DNA from: VRUE01 sp035712345
GTDB lineage: Bacteria > Actinomycetota > Thermoleophilia > Solirubrobacterales > 70-9
Length of the DNA: 64,000 bases
Direction of reading: 5' to 3'
Assembly (NCBI GenBank): GCA_035712345.1
Contig: DASTAY010000050.1
Span: 1-64,000 of the forward strand
Shown: positions 40,143 through 48,868 of the stretch, one piece after another
How positions within the stretch are numbered: position 1 is the stretch's first letter
Layout: each line of letters starts with the position of its first letter
Notes under the pieces: generated by a model
Told to the model about the DNA's origin: nothing
Seen by the model: only the letters and a program-made list of their open reading frames with translations
Databases searched by the model: none
Program-made: the position numbers and the translations under genes

Positions 40143-40316
40143 ATGCCCGACGTCTTCTGGATCGGCCTCGGAATCTCTGCCTTCTGCGTGTTGGTCGGCT
40201 TCGTCTCCGGGGTCAAATCGCACACCACGCGGACGCTGACCGCCGTCGCGATCGGCGCCTACATCGGCCTGATGGCCGGCTTCCCGCTGCTGGCGATCGG
40301 CCTCGCCACCAGCTGA
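40143..40316 (+). CDS. Small two-helix membrane protein
   Basis: This 57-residue protein of unknown family has two hydrophobic helices (about 5-21 and 32-55) separated by KSHTTRT. ATG 40143 lacks a strong ribosome site. It lies between the phosphoesterase, diverging, and the aldo/keto reductase gene 86 bases downstream. Confidence 0.5.
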   Translation: MPDVFWIGLGISAFCVLVGFVSGVKSHTTRTLTAVAIGAYIGLMAGFPLLAIGLATS

Positions 40317-40401
40317 CGGGCCTGCCCAGGCATAATCGGAAGACCTGCCGGGTAACCGCGCAATGCGGTTGCTCAGTCCCGCATCAGGAAGGGAGCAGGA
40401 G

Positions 40402-41241
40402 ATGACCCAGGCAACCTCCGTGCCCACGATCGCGCTCCACGACGGGGTCGAGATCCCCCAGCTCGGCTTCGGCGTCTTCCAGGTTCCCCCCGACAAGACC
40501 CAGGACACGGTCGAGCGGGCGCTGGAGGCGGGCTACCGCCACATCGATACCGCCGCGGCCTACCGCAACGAGCGCGGTGTCGGCGCGGCGATCGCCGCGT
40601 CCGGATTGCCCCGTGAGGAGATCTTCGTCACGACCAAGCTGTGGAACACCCAGCAGGGTTACGAGACGACGCTCGGCGCCTTCGAGAAGAGCATCGCCCG
40701 CCTCGGCCTCGATCACGTCGACCTCTACCTGATCCACTGGCCCGTGCCCAGCGCGGGCCGCGCGCTCGACACCTGGCGGGCCTTCGAACGGATCCACGAG
40801 GAGGGACGGGCGCGAACGATCGGCGTCTCCAACTTCCGCGTCGAGGACCTGGAGATGCTCGAGCGCGAGGCGGAGGTGCAGCCGACCGTCAATCAGATCG
40901 AGCTGCACCCTCACCTGCCGCAGGCCGAGCTGCGCGAGTGGCACGCTGAGCACGGCATCGCGACCCAGGCCTGGAGCCCGCTGGCCCAGGGCGAGCTGCT
41001 GGCCAACGAGACGATCTCCGCCGTCGCCGCCCGCCACGACCGCACCCCGGCCCAGGTCATCCTGCGCTGGCACCTGCAGCTGGGCAACGTCGTCATCCCC
41101 AAATCGGCGACCCCGGCGCGCATCCGCGAGAACTTCGAGCTCTTCGACTTCGAGCTGGGCGAGGAGGACATGACCGAGATCGCGGCCCTCGACGTCGGCA
41201 AGCGCACCGGCCCCGATCCGGGCACTTTCACCGCCCCATAA
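40402..41241 (+). CDS. Aldo/keto reductase
   Basis: The 279-residue NADPH-dependent TIM barrel has the catalytic tetrad of AKR enzymes: Asp and Tyr in DTAAAYRNE near 49-57, Lys in TTKLWN near 80, and His in LIHWPVP near 110. The NADPH site IPKSATPARIREN is near 235. ATG 40402 has GGAGCAGGA ahead. It would reduce aldehydes such as 2,5-diketo-gluconate or methylglyoxal, without clear substrate evidence. It converges on LtrA with a hairpin terminator between them. Confidence 0.93.
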   Translation: MTQATSVPTIALHDGVEIPQLGFGVFQVPPDKTQDTVERALEAGYRHIDTAAAYRNERGVGAAIAASGLPREEIFVTTKLWNTQQGYETTLGAFEKSIARLGLDHVDLYLIHWPVPSAGRALDTWRAFERIHEEGRARTIGVSNFRVEDLEMLEREAEVQPTVNQIELHPHLPQAELREWHAEHGIATQAWSPLAQGELLANETISAVAARHDRTPAQVILRWHLQLGNVVIPKSATPARIRENFELFDFELGEEDMTEIAALDVGKRTGPDPGTFTAP

Positions 41242-41248
41242 GCCGGAA

Positions 41249-41264
41249 GCGGCCCTCAGGCCGC
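41249..41264. terminator. Hairpin between aldo/keto reductase and LtrA
   Basis: GCGGCC and GGCCGC pair around CTCA, partly within the last codons of the opposing gene. The stem is only 6 bp but GC-pure. Confidence 0.4.
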
Positions 41265-42428
41265 CGCGGCCTCGCGGCGCAGGCGCACGCGCCCCTCGCC
41301 GTAGGTGCGCGTCTCCAGGGCGATCATCGACCAGATCAGGACGTTGACGACGGCGAGCGCGAGCAGCGCCGGGACCTCGGTCGCGACCGGGACGAGGATC
41401 AGCAGGACGATCGCCAGCCCCAGTTTGCGGCGGTTGACCGTTTGCACGTGGCGGTAGCGGAAGGCGACCAGGCCGAGCAGGTAGATCGCCACGCCGCCGA
41501 GCAGGGCGAAGGCGGGCACTGCGTGCAGGTGGTCCCCGAAGTGTCCGATCGTCGTTTTCAACCCGAGGGCGGTGAGCACGATCCCGGCGACCATGACCAG
41601 ATGCAGGTAGGAGTAGGAGTCGCGCGCCAGCTCGTTCTGCGCGCGCCCCGTCTCGGCCTCGGCGAGGCGGCGCCCGGAGACGATCGCGACGACGTCGAAG
41701 TAGACCCACCACATCGCCGCGGTCAGCGCGACGCCGAGCACCGCCGCGGCGCCGATGCCGAGGCTCAGCTCGTGCGAGGCGCCCACCCCGATCGCGACGA
41801 TCGACTCGCCGAGGGCGATGATCACGATCAGGCCGTGGCGCTCGGCGAAGTGGCCCGGCATCAGCTTCCAGCCCTCCGAGCCGAAGAAGTAGGGGCCGGC
41901 CATGTCGAGGAAGAGCGCCAGCGCCCAGAGCGCGCCCTGGGCGAGGCCGTCGAAGGCCGAGGCGAGCGCCAGCAGCGAGACCGCGACCAGGGTGCTGGCC
42001 GCGAGTCCCAGCACGGAGTGCCGCAGGCCGTCGTCGTCGGGGCTGGCGAGCATGAAGAGGGCGATCTGCGCGTAGCGGACGACCCCGAGGATCAGCGCGA
42101 AGGCGAGGCCGAGGCTGCCGAAGGCCTCCGGCACGCAGAGCGAGACGAGCAGTAGCGCCGCCATCGCGCCGAACATGATCAGCCGCACCGCCCCCGCCTC
42201 GGGGTCGACGGTGCTGGTCAGCCAGGCGTAGCCGGTCCAGGCCCACCAGAGCGTGCCCAGCACGAGCAGGCCCTGGGCCAGCCCCGACCAGGTCGGGTGG
42301 TGGGCCATCAGCGCCGTGCACTGGGTGATCGCGAGGACGAAGACGAGGTCGAAGAAGAGCTCCAGCGGCGTCACCCGCTCGCCTTCGCGAAGGGTCGCGC
42401 TCAGTCGCGAGCTGTGCTCGTCAGGCAT
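41256..42428 (-). CDS. LtrA-type low-temperature-requirement membrane protein
   Basis: This 390-residue integral membrane protein of the LtrA family has the N-terminal signature VTPLELFFDLVFVLAI at 19-34. About 11-12 helices follow, with the conserved ERHGLIVIIALGESI near 195-209. The biochemical role of the family is unknown. The name comes from low-temperature growth phenotypes in Listeria. Its ATG overlaps the stop of the upstream MFS gene by eight bases, so the two form an operon. It may be a transporter or sensor with the pump. Confidence 0.88.
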   Translation of the reverse strand: MPDEHSSRLSATLREGERVTPLELFFDLVFVLAITQCTALMAHHPTWSGLAQGLLVLGTLWWAWTGYAWLTSTVDPEAGAVRLIMFGAMAALLLVSLCVPEAFGSLGLAFALILGVVRYAQIALFMLASPDDDGLRHSVLGLAASTLVAVSLLALASAFDGLAQGALWALALFLDMAGPYFFGSEGWKLMPGHFAERHGLIVIIALGESIVAIGVGASHELSLGIGAAAVLGVALTAAMWWVYFDVVAIVSGRRLAEAETGRAQNELARDSYSYLHLVMVAGIVLTALGLKTTIGHFGDHLHAVPAFALLGGVAIYLLGLVAFRYRHVQTVNRRKLGLAIVLLILVPVATEVPALLALAVVNVLIWSMIALETRTYGEGRVRLRREAAAA

Positions 42429-43995
42429 CCTCGGCAGCGTAGCCCGCGAGCAGCGCCTCCTCTTCGTCCTTCTTCGGGAAGAGGAGGAAGACCAGCGCGG
42501 CGCCGAGCCCGACGGCGACGATGCCGGCGGTGTAGGCCAATTTGTCTCCCTTCAGGAAGGAGGCCTTGGCGGCGCTGACGATCTGGCTCGCGTGGCCCGG
42601 GTACTGCTGGGCCAGATCGGCGGCGCTCGAGAACGACTTGGTCAGCTCGCCTTCGACGTTTTCGCTCACCTTGTCCGCCTGCGGGGAGGAGGAGATCGCC
42701 GCGCTCGCCGCCGCCGCGTAGCCCGCCGTCAGCAGGGCTCCGAAGATCGACTGCATGATCGCCCCGCCGAGGTCGCGCTGCAGGTCGGCCGTCCCCGATG
42801 CCATCCCGGCGCGGCGCACCGGCACCGAGCCGGTCAGCGAGTGCGAGGCCGGCGTGCCGGCGAAGCCCACCCCGATCCCGATCAGGGCATAGCCGAGGCC
42901 GACCTTCCAGTAGGAGATGCCCTGCTTCCAGAGCAGCAGCATCGCGAGGAAGCCGAGCAGGCAGAAGGCGTAGCCGAGCAGCAGGGTGAAGCGGGCGCCG
43001 CGGGTCTCGATCAGCTTCGCCGAGCGGGGCGCGACGACGACCATCAGCGCTGCGGCGGGGAGGATCGCCAGCCCCGAGTCGAGCGTCGAGTAGCCGAGCA
43101 CGTTCTGCAGGAACTGCTGGCCGATGAACATCGCCCCCATCAGCGAGCCGAAGACGATGATCCCCGCGCAGGCCGCCACCCAGAAGATCCGCCGCGCGGC
43201 GACCTCGAGGTCGTACAGCGGCGCGGCGACGCGGCGCTGGCGGATGACGAAGGCGGCGACCGCCGCCAGGGCGACGATCCCCAGGCCGATCGCCAGCCTG
43301 CCCTTGGCCGGCACGGGCGCCAGGTTGATCCCCAGCACCAGCGCCGCGACCAGCAGCATCGAGAGGATGCCACCGAGGTTGTCGACCGGCGCGGTGGCCT
43401 CGTTGACGTGGGCGGGCACGTAGCGCCACGCCAGGTAGAGCGCGAGGAAGGCGAGCGGCACGGTGACGAGGAAGACCGAGCCCCAGTCGAAATGCTCCAG
43501 CAGGGCGCCGGAGATCAGCGGGCCGAGCGCCGCGATCGCGCCGCCGATCGCCGACCACAGCGCGATCGCCCGCGTGCGCGAATCGCCCGACCACAGCGCC
43601 GTGATCAGCGCCAGCGTGGTCGGGAAGGCCATCCCCGCCGCCACGCCGCCGAGCAGGCGGGCGACGAAGAGGACGCCGTCCGAGGGCGCCAGGCCGGCCA
43701 GCAGCGAGGCCGGGATCGAGAGCCCCATGCCGAGCAGGAGCATCATCTTGCGTCCGTAGCGGTCGCCGAGCGCACCCAGGTAGAGGACCGAGGTGGCGAG
43801 CCCGAGCGAGTAGCCGACGGCGATCAGGTTGAGCGTCGTCTGGCCGGAGCCGAAGGCCTTGCCGATGTCCGGCAGGGCGACGTTGGCGACCGCCAGGTTG
43901 AGGTTGGCGACGGCGGCGACGAGGATCAGCGCGACGAGGACGAGGCCGGCGCGCTGTGGGCTGCTCTCCCTCATCGACGCAAACCTAGCCTGCAT
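42421..43995 (-). CDS. MFS multidrug efflux pump (DHA2, 14-helix)
   Basis: The roughly 524-residue transporter has the 14-helix DHA2 arrangement of EmrB/QacA pumps, with the loop 2-3 motif GALGDRYGRKMML and the conserved helix-5 motif GGAIAALGPLISG. ATG 43995 has GAGGA at a good distance. ATG 43974 would remove seven residues. The long extracellular part near 440-490 with SSPQADKVSENVEGE is typical of this subfamily. It exports an unknown compound. Confidence 0.87.
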   Translation of the reverse strand: MQARFASMRESSPQRAGLVLVALILVAAVANLNLAVANVALPDIGKAFGSGQTTLNLIAVGYSLGLATSVLYLGALGDRYGRKMMLLLGMGLSIPASLLAGLAPSDGVLFVARLLGGVAAGMAFPTTLALITALWSGDSRTRAIALWSAIGGAIAALGPLISGALLEHFDWGSVFLVTVPLAFLALYLAWRYVPAHVNEATAPVDNLGGILSMLLVAALVLGINLAPVPAKGRLAIGLGIVALAAVAAFVIRQRRVAAPLYDLEVAARRIFWVAACAGIIVFGSLMGAMFIGQQFLQNVLGYSTLDSGLAILPAAALMVVVAPRSAKLIETRGARFTLLLGYAFCLLGFLAMLLLWKQGISYWKVGLGYALIGIGVGFAGTPASHSLTGSVPVRRAGMASGTADLQRDLGGAIMQSIFGALLTAGYAAAASAAISSSPQADKVSENVEGELTKSFSSAADLAQQYPGHASQIVSAAKASFLKGDKLAYTAGIVAVGLGAALVFLLFPKKDEEEALLAGYAAEDA

Positions 43996-44043
43996 GACGG
44001 TCCTCACGCGGGGGCTCGTCCCCTCCTGAAAGGATTGGCGTCG

Positions 44044-45048
44044 ATGGCGGACGCACCCAAACGCCCCGAGCAGCCGCGCGCCGAGCGGGTCCTGCCGGGC
44101 GTCTGGCGGCTGCGGCTGCCGCTGCCCTGGCCCGGCGTCCCGCACGGCAACGTCTGGGCGGTCGCCGCCGACGGCGGCATCGTCCTCTTCGACACCGGGA
44201 TCGGCGGCAAGGGCGGCCTGCGCCGCTTCGACGTCGCCCTCTCCCAGGCGGGCTTCGGCCTCGAGGACGTGCGCCTCGTCGTCTGCACCCACTCCCACAC
44301 CGACCACTACGGCCTGGCGGCGCCGATCGTCGAGGCCGCCGGGTGCGAGCTCTGGATGCACCCCAGATGGGAGCACGTGCGGCTCATGGCCGACGACCCC
44401 AAAGCGGCGCTCGAGCAGCGGATCGAGGTGGGGCGCCAGAGCGGCGTGCCGATCGCCTCGCTGGAGAAATTCAGAGAGCGGCGAGAAGAGGACGACGACA
44501 ACGGCATCGACGCGATCGTCGAGCCGGACCGCGACCTCTTGCCCGGGGTCGAGGTGGAGACCGACCTGGGCGCCTGGCAGGTCTACGAGACGCCGGGCCA
44601 TGCCCCGTCCCACGTCGTCCTGCACCAGCCAGAGCGCAATCTGCTGATCTCCGGCGACCACCTGCTCGGCCGCACGGTGCTCTTCTTCGACCATGGCCAC
44701 AGCCCCGACCCGGTCGGCGAATTCCTGCGCAGCCTCGAGCAGGTCGAGCCGCTCGAGGTCGACCTCGTCCTGCCCGGCCACGGCCGCACCTTCCGCGACC
44801 CCGAGGTGAAGATCGCCGAGGCGCGGCACCAGGTCGACGAGCTGCTCGGCAAGGTGCGCGCCTCGCTTGCCGAGGGCGAGAAGACGGCCTTCGAGGTGGT
44901 CGGGGACCTGATCGGGCCGGAGGGCTCGAGGAGCATCGCCAGCGTCTGGGCCCTGCAGATCGTCCTCTCGAGCCTCGACCACCTCGCGCTCCTCGGCGAG
45001 ATCGAGCCGATCGAGGGCAGCGATCCGCGGCGCTGGAAGCGCGGATAG
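44044..45048 (+). CDS. MBL-fold metallo-hydrolase
   Basis: The 334-residue metallo-beta-lactamase-fold enzyme has the zinc motif HSHTDHYG near 80-87, further ligands in ETPGHAPSHVV and SGDHLLG, and PGHGRTF near 244-250. The C-terminal helical part after 260 resembles that of glyoxalase II/LACTB2-like proteins. The expected role is hydrolysis of an ester or thioester. ATG 44044 has AAAGGA upstream. It diverges from the pump and is followed 13 bases later by an SRPBCC gene. Confidence 0.87.
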   Translation: MADAPKRPEQPRAERVLPGVWRLRLPLPWPGVPHGNVWAVAADGGIVLFDTGIGGKGGLRRFDVALSQAGFGLEDVRLVVCTHSHTDHYGLAAPIVEAAGCELWMHPRWEHVRLMADDPKAALEQRIEVGRQSGVPIASLEKFRERREEDDDNGIDAIVEPDRDLLPGVEVETDLGAWQVYETPGHAPSHVVLHQPERNLLISGDHLLGRTVLFFDHGHSPDPVGEFLRSLEQVEPLEVDLVLPGHGRTFRDPEVKIAEARHQVDELLGKVRASLAEGEKTAFEVVGDLIGPEGSRSIASVWALQIVLSSLDHLALLGEIEPIEGSDPRRWKRG

Positions 45049-45061
45049 GTAGGCTCTCGGC

Positions 45062-45505
45062 GTGGCCAGCTTCACTCTTGTGCGCGAGGTAAGCGCGCCG
45101 CCAGAGACCGTCTTCGACGTGCTGACCGACCATCGGCGCTACGCGGACATCTCGCGGCTGCGCAAGTCCGAGCTGGAGCGCGAGGGCGATCCGGCGCCGA
45201 ACGGGGTCGGCGCGATCCGGGTGCTCACCGCCGTCGGACCGCCGATCCGCGAGGAGGTCGTCGCCTATGAGCCGCCCCGCCGCTTCTCCTACAAGGTCCT
45301 CTCCGGCCTGCCCATCCGCGACCACCTCGGCACCGTCTCGCTGGAGCCGTGCGACGGCCGCACCAGGATCACCTACGCGCTGAAGGCGATCCCCACCGTT
45401 CCCTTCGCCGGCGGCCTGGTGATGGTGGTGCTCAGGCGCGCGGTCACCGAACTGCTGGACGGCGTCGCCTCGGAGGCCGAGCGACGCGCCCCGGCCGGGG
45501 CCTAG
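45062..45505 (+). CDS. SRPBCC/polyketide cyclase-like lipid-binding protein
   Basis: The 147-residue START/Bet v1-like helix-grip domain has FTLVREVSAPPETVFDVLTDHRRYADISR at the N-terminus and a C-terminal long helix (VMVVLRRAVTELLDGVASEAERR). These bind hydrophobic ligands or act as cyclases. GTG 45062 is 13 bases after the hydrolase stop, so it is probably in the same operon. The ligand is unknown. Confidence 0.85.
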   Translation: MASFTLVREVSAPPETVFDVLTDHRRYADISRLRKSELEREGDPAPNGVGAIRVLTAVGPPIREEVVAYEPPRRFSYKVLSGLPIRDHLGTVSLEPCDGRTRITYALKAIPTVPFAGGLVMVVLRRAVTELLDGVASEAERRAPAGA

Positions 45506-45513
45506 CCGCCCGA

Positions 45514-46284
45514 ATGGGCGGCCCGATCGACGAGCAGGAGCTACGGCAGCGGGCCCTCGCCGGCGTCCGGCACGAGGTCGAGGCGTTTGGCAGCGCCGCC
45601 CCGGATTCCCGTCTGGTCCGCGATGACGGGCTGCTTGCGGCGATCGTGCCCGCGACGCCGCTCCGCTCGGTCTTCAACTCGGTCTTCTACTCCTACCCCG
45701 CGGCCCTGGCACGCGAGCACGGGACGTTGGCCACGGCCTATGAGGCGGCGGGGGTGCGTGCCTGGACGGTCTGGGTGCCGGCCGGCGACCGAGCGAGCGC
45801 GGATCTGCTCGCCGAGCGTGGCCACGTCCTCGACGGCGTCCCGCGCGCGATGGCGCTCGACCTCGCCGAGCTCGGCCCGGGCCCGCCGCGGCCCGGGGGA
45901 GTCGAGGCTGCCCCGGTCGAGCCGCCGGCCGTCGCCGCGCTCAACGACCGCGCATACGGATTCGGCGGCGAAGAGGCCTTTCGCGCCGCCTTCGCGGGCG
46001 AGACCGCGGCCCGCTGGCACGGCGCCTGGGCCGCGGGCGAGCCGGTCGCCTGCGCCGGCACGATCGACGCGGGCGACGACTGCTGCGTGACGGGCGTGGC
46101 GACGCTGCCCGAGTTCCAGCGGCGGGGGATCGCGGGTTGGCTGCTGCGGCGCGCGCTGGCCGAGGCACGCGAGCGAGGCATGAGGACGGCGTCGCTGCGG
46201 GCGAGCAAAGCCGGCGCGCCGGCTTACGAGCGGCTCGGCTTCCTCGACCTCGGCTGCGTCGAGATGTGGGAGCTGCGCAGGTGA
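45514..46284 (+). CDS. GNAT-family N-acetyltransferase
   Basis: The 256-residue GNAT protein has its acetyl-CoA loop in the C-terminal half: VTGVATLPEFQRRGIAGWLLRRAL near 200-223, with the Q/RxxGxG/A pyrophosphate loop RRGIAG. The helix and strand ending in YERLGFLDLGCVEMW follow. The N-terminal 120 residues resemble a half-domain related to GNAT. ATG 45514 is used. The stop overlaps the GTG of the next gene. Likely substrates are small amines, unspecified. Confidence 0.85.
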   Translation: MGGPIDEQELRQRALAGVRHEVEAFGSAAPDSRLVRDDGLLAAIVPATPLRSVFNSVFYSYPAALAREHGTLATAYEAAGVRAWTVWVPAGDRASADLLAERGHVLDGVPRAMALDLAELGPGPPRPGGVEAAPVEPPAVAALNDRAYGFGGEEAFRAAFAGETAARWHGAWAAGEPVACAGTIDAGDDCCVTGVATLPEFQRRGIAGWLLRRALAEARERGMRTASLRASKAGAPAYERLGFLDLGCVEMWELRR

Positions 46285-47570
46285 GCGCGGCGCGCCGGCT
46301 CTGGCGCGAGCATCGCCTGGCGACGCTGGCGTTGCTCGCCGCCGTCGCGGTCGCGCTCGCCGGCGTCGCGGGAATCGCCTACGACGCGCTAAAGCGCCCG
46401 GCCGACATCCACAACGAAGCGGTCACCTTCCATCCTCAGAAGCCCAAGGTGCAGAAGCGCCGAACGGCCAACTGGCCGCTCTACGGCTATGACCGCGCCC
46501 GCACGCGCTACCTGCCGGCGGAGGGCATCAGGCCGCCGTTCCGGAAAAAATGGCGCTACACCGAGCATCCGCTGCTCGAGTTCCCACCGACGATCGCCGG
46601 CGGCAGGCTCTTCCTCGTCAACAACAGCGGCTACGCGGTCGCCCTCGATGCCCGCACCGGCAGGCAGATCTGGAAGCGCCGCATCGGCCGCCTCAACGCC
46701 TCCTCGCCGACCTACTACAGGCACCGCCTCTACATCGTCAACCTCGAGCCCGGCCATGTGGTCAAGCTCGATGCCCGCACCGGCAAGGTGCTCTGGAAAC
46801 ACTCGCTGCCCGGCCGGGCCGAGTCCTCGCCGGTCGTCGTCGGCCGCAGCCTCTACTTCGGTTGCGAAGACGGCAACCTCTACTCGCTCAGCACCAAGAA
46901 CGGCAACGTCCGCTGGGCGACCGCCCTCGGCGGGCCGGTCAAGGCGGCGCCGGCCTACTACGGCGGCGTCCTCTACGTCGGCGACTACGGCGGCTACATG
47001 AACGCGGTTCGGGCGAAGGACGGCAAGCTGCTGTGGCAGACCAACTCGCTCGGCCAGGGCTTCGGCACCTCCGGCGCCTTCTACTCGACCCCGGCGGTCG
47101 CCTTCGGCCGTGTCTACGCGGGAAACAACGACACCCGCGTCTACAGCTTCGACCGCCACGACGGGACGATCGCCTGGACCTACTCGACCGGTGGCTACGT
47201 CTACTCCGGCCCCGCGGTCGCCCGCACCGACAACACCGGCCCGACCGTCTACATCGGCTCCTTCGACGGCAACGTCTACGCGCTCAACGCGCGCAACGGC
47301 GTGCCGCGCTGGATCCGCTCGGCGGGAGGCTCGGTGATCGGCTCGCTGACCGCGGTCGGCAACATCGTCTACGCCGCCGAGTTCGGCGCCACCTCGACCA
47401 CCGGCTTCACGATGAAGGGCGGCCACGCCGTCTTCCGCTACCCGCGCGGCACCTACACCCCGGTCGTCTCCGACGGCCGCCGCCTCTACCTGATCGGCTA
47501 CTCGAGCATCACGGCCCTGGAACCAGTCAAGCTCGAAAGAGGACTCGCCGACCGGATCGTTGCCCGCTGA
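46281..47570 (+). CDS. Membrane-anchored PQQ-like beta-propeller protein
   Basis: The 429-residue protein has one N-terminal helix (about 16-32), which makes it a signal anchor. An eight-bladed propeller of repeated VVxxGxxLYxG and ALDARTGRQIWKRR-like units follows, with Trp-docking motifs (VLWKHSLPG, LLWQTN, IAWTYSTGG). No PQQ ligand set or enzyme active site can be seen, so it is probably a scaffold or BamB-like protein on the outer membrane face. GTG 46281 overlaps the previous stop (GTGA), so translation is coupled. Confidence 0.82.
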   Translation: MSAARRLWREHRLATLALLAAVAVALAGVAGIAYDALKRPADIHNEAVTFHPQKPKVQKRRTANWPLYGYDRARTRYLPAEGIRPPFRKKWRYTEHPLLEFPPTIAGGRLFLVNNSGYAVALDARTGRQIWKRRIGRLNASSPTYYRHRLYIVNLEPGHVVKLDARTGKVLWKHSLPGRAESSPVVVGRSLYFGCEDGNLYSLSTKNGNVRWATALGGPVKAAPAYYGGVLYVGDYGGYMNAVRAKDGKLLWQTNSLGQGFGTSGAFYSTPAVAFGRVYAGNNDTRVYSFDRHDGTIAWTYSTGGYVYSGPAVARTDNTGPTVYIGSFDGNVYALNARNGVPRWIRSAGGSVIGSLTAVGNIVYAAEFGATSTTGFTMKGGHAVFRYPRGTYTPVVSDGRRLYLIGYSSITALEPVKLERGLADRIVAR

Positions 47571-47574
47571 CGTG

Positions 47575-47687
47575 AGGGCCATCCCGGTAGGGGTGAAACG
47601 TCTTGTACTTTTTCGTCGACTGCAATGGGCGCCAGCTAAACCCGATCCACCGGAAAAGTTAAGTGGAACCCCTACCGGGATGGCCCT
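47575..47687. repeat. 20-bp perfect inverted repeat flanking 73 bases
   Basis: AGGGCCATCCCGGTAGGGGT (47575-47594) and its exact reverse complement (47668-47687) face each other. The left arm starts four bases after the propeller stop, and the right arm overlaps the last five codons of the opposing gene. The spacer is less GC-rich (it holds a TTTTT run) and has no gene. It could be a bidirectional terminator or a minimal transposon-like element. Confidence 0.65.
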
Positions 47688-48754
47688 TTGGGTGCGACGC
47701 CTCCAGGCGGGGGTGGCGGAGCCTTCGGCGGGTCCGGCGCGTAGGAGGGGAAGCGGCCGCTGTGGATCAGGTTGCGCAGCACGCCGAGGCTGGCGGGCCA
47801 GTTCTGGAGCCGGTAGGAGCTGGTCGAGCCGAAGTCCTGGTAGTAGACGAGCATCTTGGCCCGCGGGTGGTGCCTGACCCAGGTCATCAGCTCGCGCACG
47901 TAGGCCGAGTCGTCGCCGCTGTCGACGCTCCACTCGGTGATCGCGAAGGGCTTGTCCGAGTAGCGCCTGTAGAGGCCGTTCAGCGATTTCCAGTCCTGGT
48001 TGTCGGCGTAGAAGTCGGTACCCGCCCAGTCGACCCATTCGGAGCCCGGGTAGTAGTTGCGTGGGCGGTTGCGGGGAGTCGTCGGCGAGCCCGCCGGCAG
48101 CGGGCTCCAGATGACTTCGACCGGCGCCCTCGGCAGCCCGGCGACGTCGCTGCGCAGCGGCGGCAGCCCGGCGGCGCTGAGGCGCGCGTCGATCTGCCTG
48201 CGCTTGCCGCCGCCGTGGACGATCACGTAGATGCGGCGGAAGGCGAGCCGGTACCAGCGGGGGCTGTGGGCCGCGTCGCGCGGCTTGCCGGCGCAGTCGT
48301 AGGACGCCCAGACGTTGAGGCAGCGGTTGGGCTCGCCCAGGGGGCGGATGTAGGCGCGCATCTTCTTCGCCCAGAACAGCCTGTTGAGGCGGACGAGGTA
48401 TTCGTCGCCGCCGCCGGTGGCGATCCCGCGCGGGGTGATCAGCTCGTGGCCGTCCTCGTTGTCGGCGGTGGAGATGTGCAGGATCGGTCGCGCCCGCGCG
48501 GCCTCCCAGCGTTCGATCGTGTCGGGGAAGTCCGAGCCCCAGGTGCGGAAGGACTCGATCAGCGCGGGATGCTTGTGCAGGGCGCTGGAGAACTGGCCGA
48601 AGTCGGCGGGGTTGCCGGTGTCGCTGATGCCGAAGAAGACTCTGTGTCCGCGCGGCACCAGCGAGCCGGCGGCCGGCGCCACCGCGACGAGTAAGAAGGC
48701 GAGCGCGGTGCAGATCGCGCCGGCCACGGCCCTCTTGTCGGGAAGCCCTCTCAT
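47672..48754 (-). CDS. Exported GH26-like glycoside hydrolase
   Basis: The 360-residue secreted protein has a signal peptide (hydrophobic 12-26, then APAAGS). A TIM-barrel clan GH-A core has RPLGEPNR near 135-142 in the position of the GH26 acid/base motif (HEMN), and ITEWSVDSG near 291-299 supplies the nucleophile Glu. GH26 enzymes cut beta-mannans or related polysaccharides. The last 25 residues are Pro-rich, and the stop region lies in an inverted repeat. The exact substrate is unproven. Confidence 0.75.
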   Translation of the reverse strand: MRGLPDKRAVAGAICTALAFLLVAVAPAAGSLVPRGHRVFFGISDTGNPADFGQFSSALHKHPALIESFRTWGSDFPDTIERWEAARARPILHISTADNEDGHELITPRGIATGGGDEYLVRLNRLFWAKKMRAYIRPLGEPNRCLNVWASYDCAGKPRDAAHSPRWYRLAFRRIYVIVHGGGKRRQIDARLSAAGLPPLRSDVAGLPRAPVEVIWSPLPAGSPTTPRNRPRNYYPGSEWVDWAGTDFYADNQDWKSLNGLYRRYSDKPFAITEWSVDSGDDSAYVRELMTWVRHHPRAKMLVYYQDFGSTSSYRLQNWPASLGVLRNLIHSGRFPSYAPDPPKAPPPPPGGVAPKGPSR

Positions 48755-48868
48755 CGAGCGAGCCGGGGATGGTGGCAAACCGCCGCGCCCGGCCATGCAA
48801 TTCGTCTGTCTGGCGCCTTCTCGGCATACGCCCGGCAGGGCGCCGACCACATGGAACACTGGGTGGCG

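Noticed and set aside
42253..43973. A long plus-strand reading across the MFS gene joined to the MBL hydrolase
   Set aside because: Only the part from ATG 44044 has metallo-hydrolase motifs. The rest is antisense to the pump and has low-complexity Arg/Asp content.
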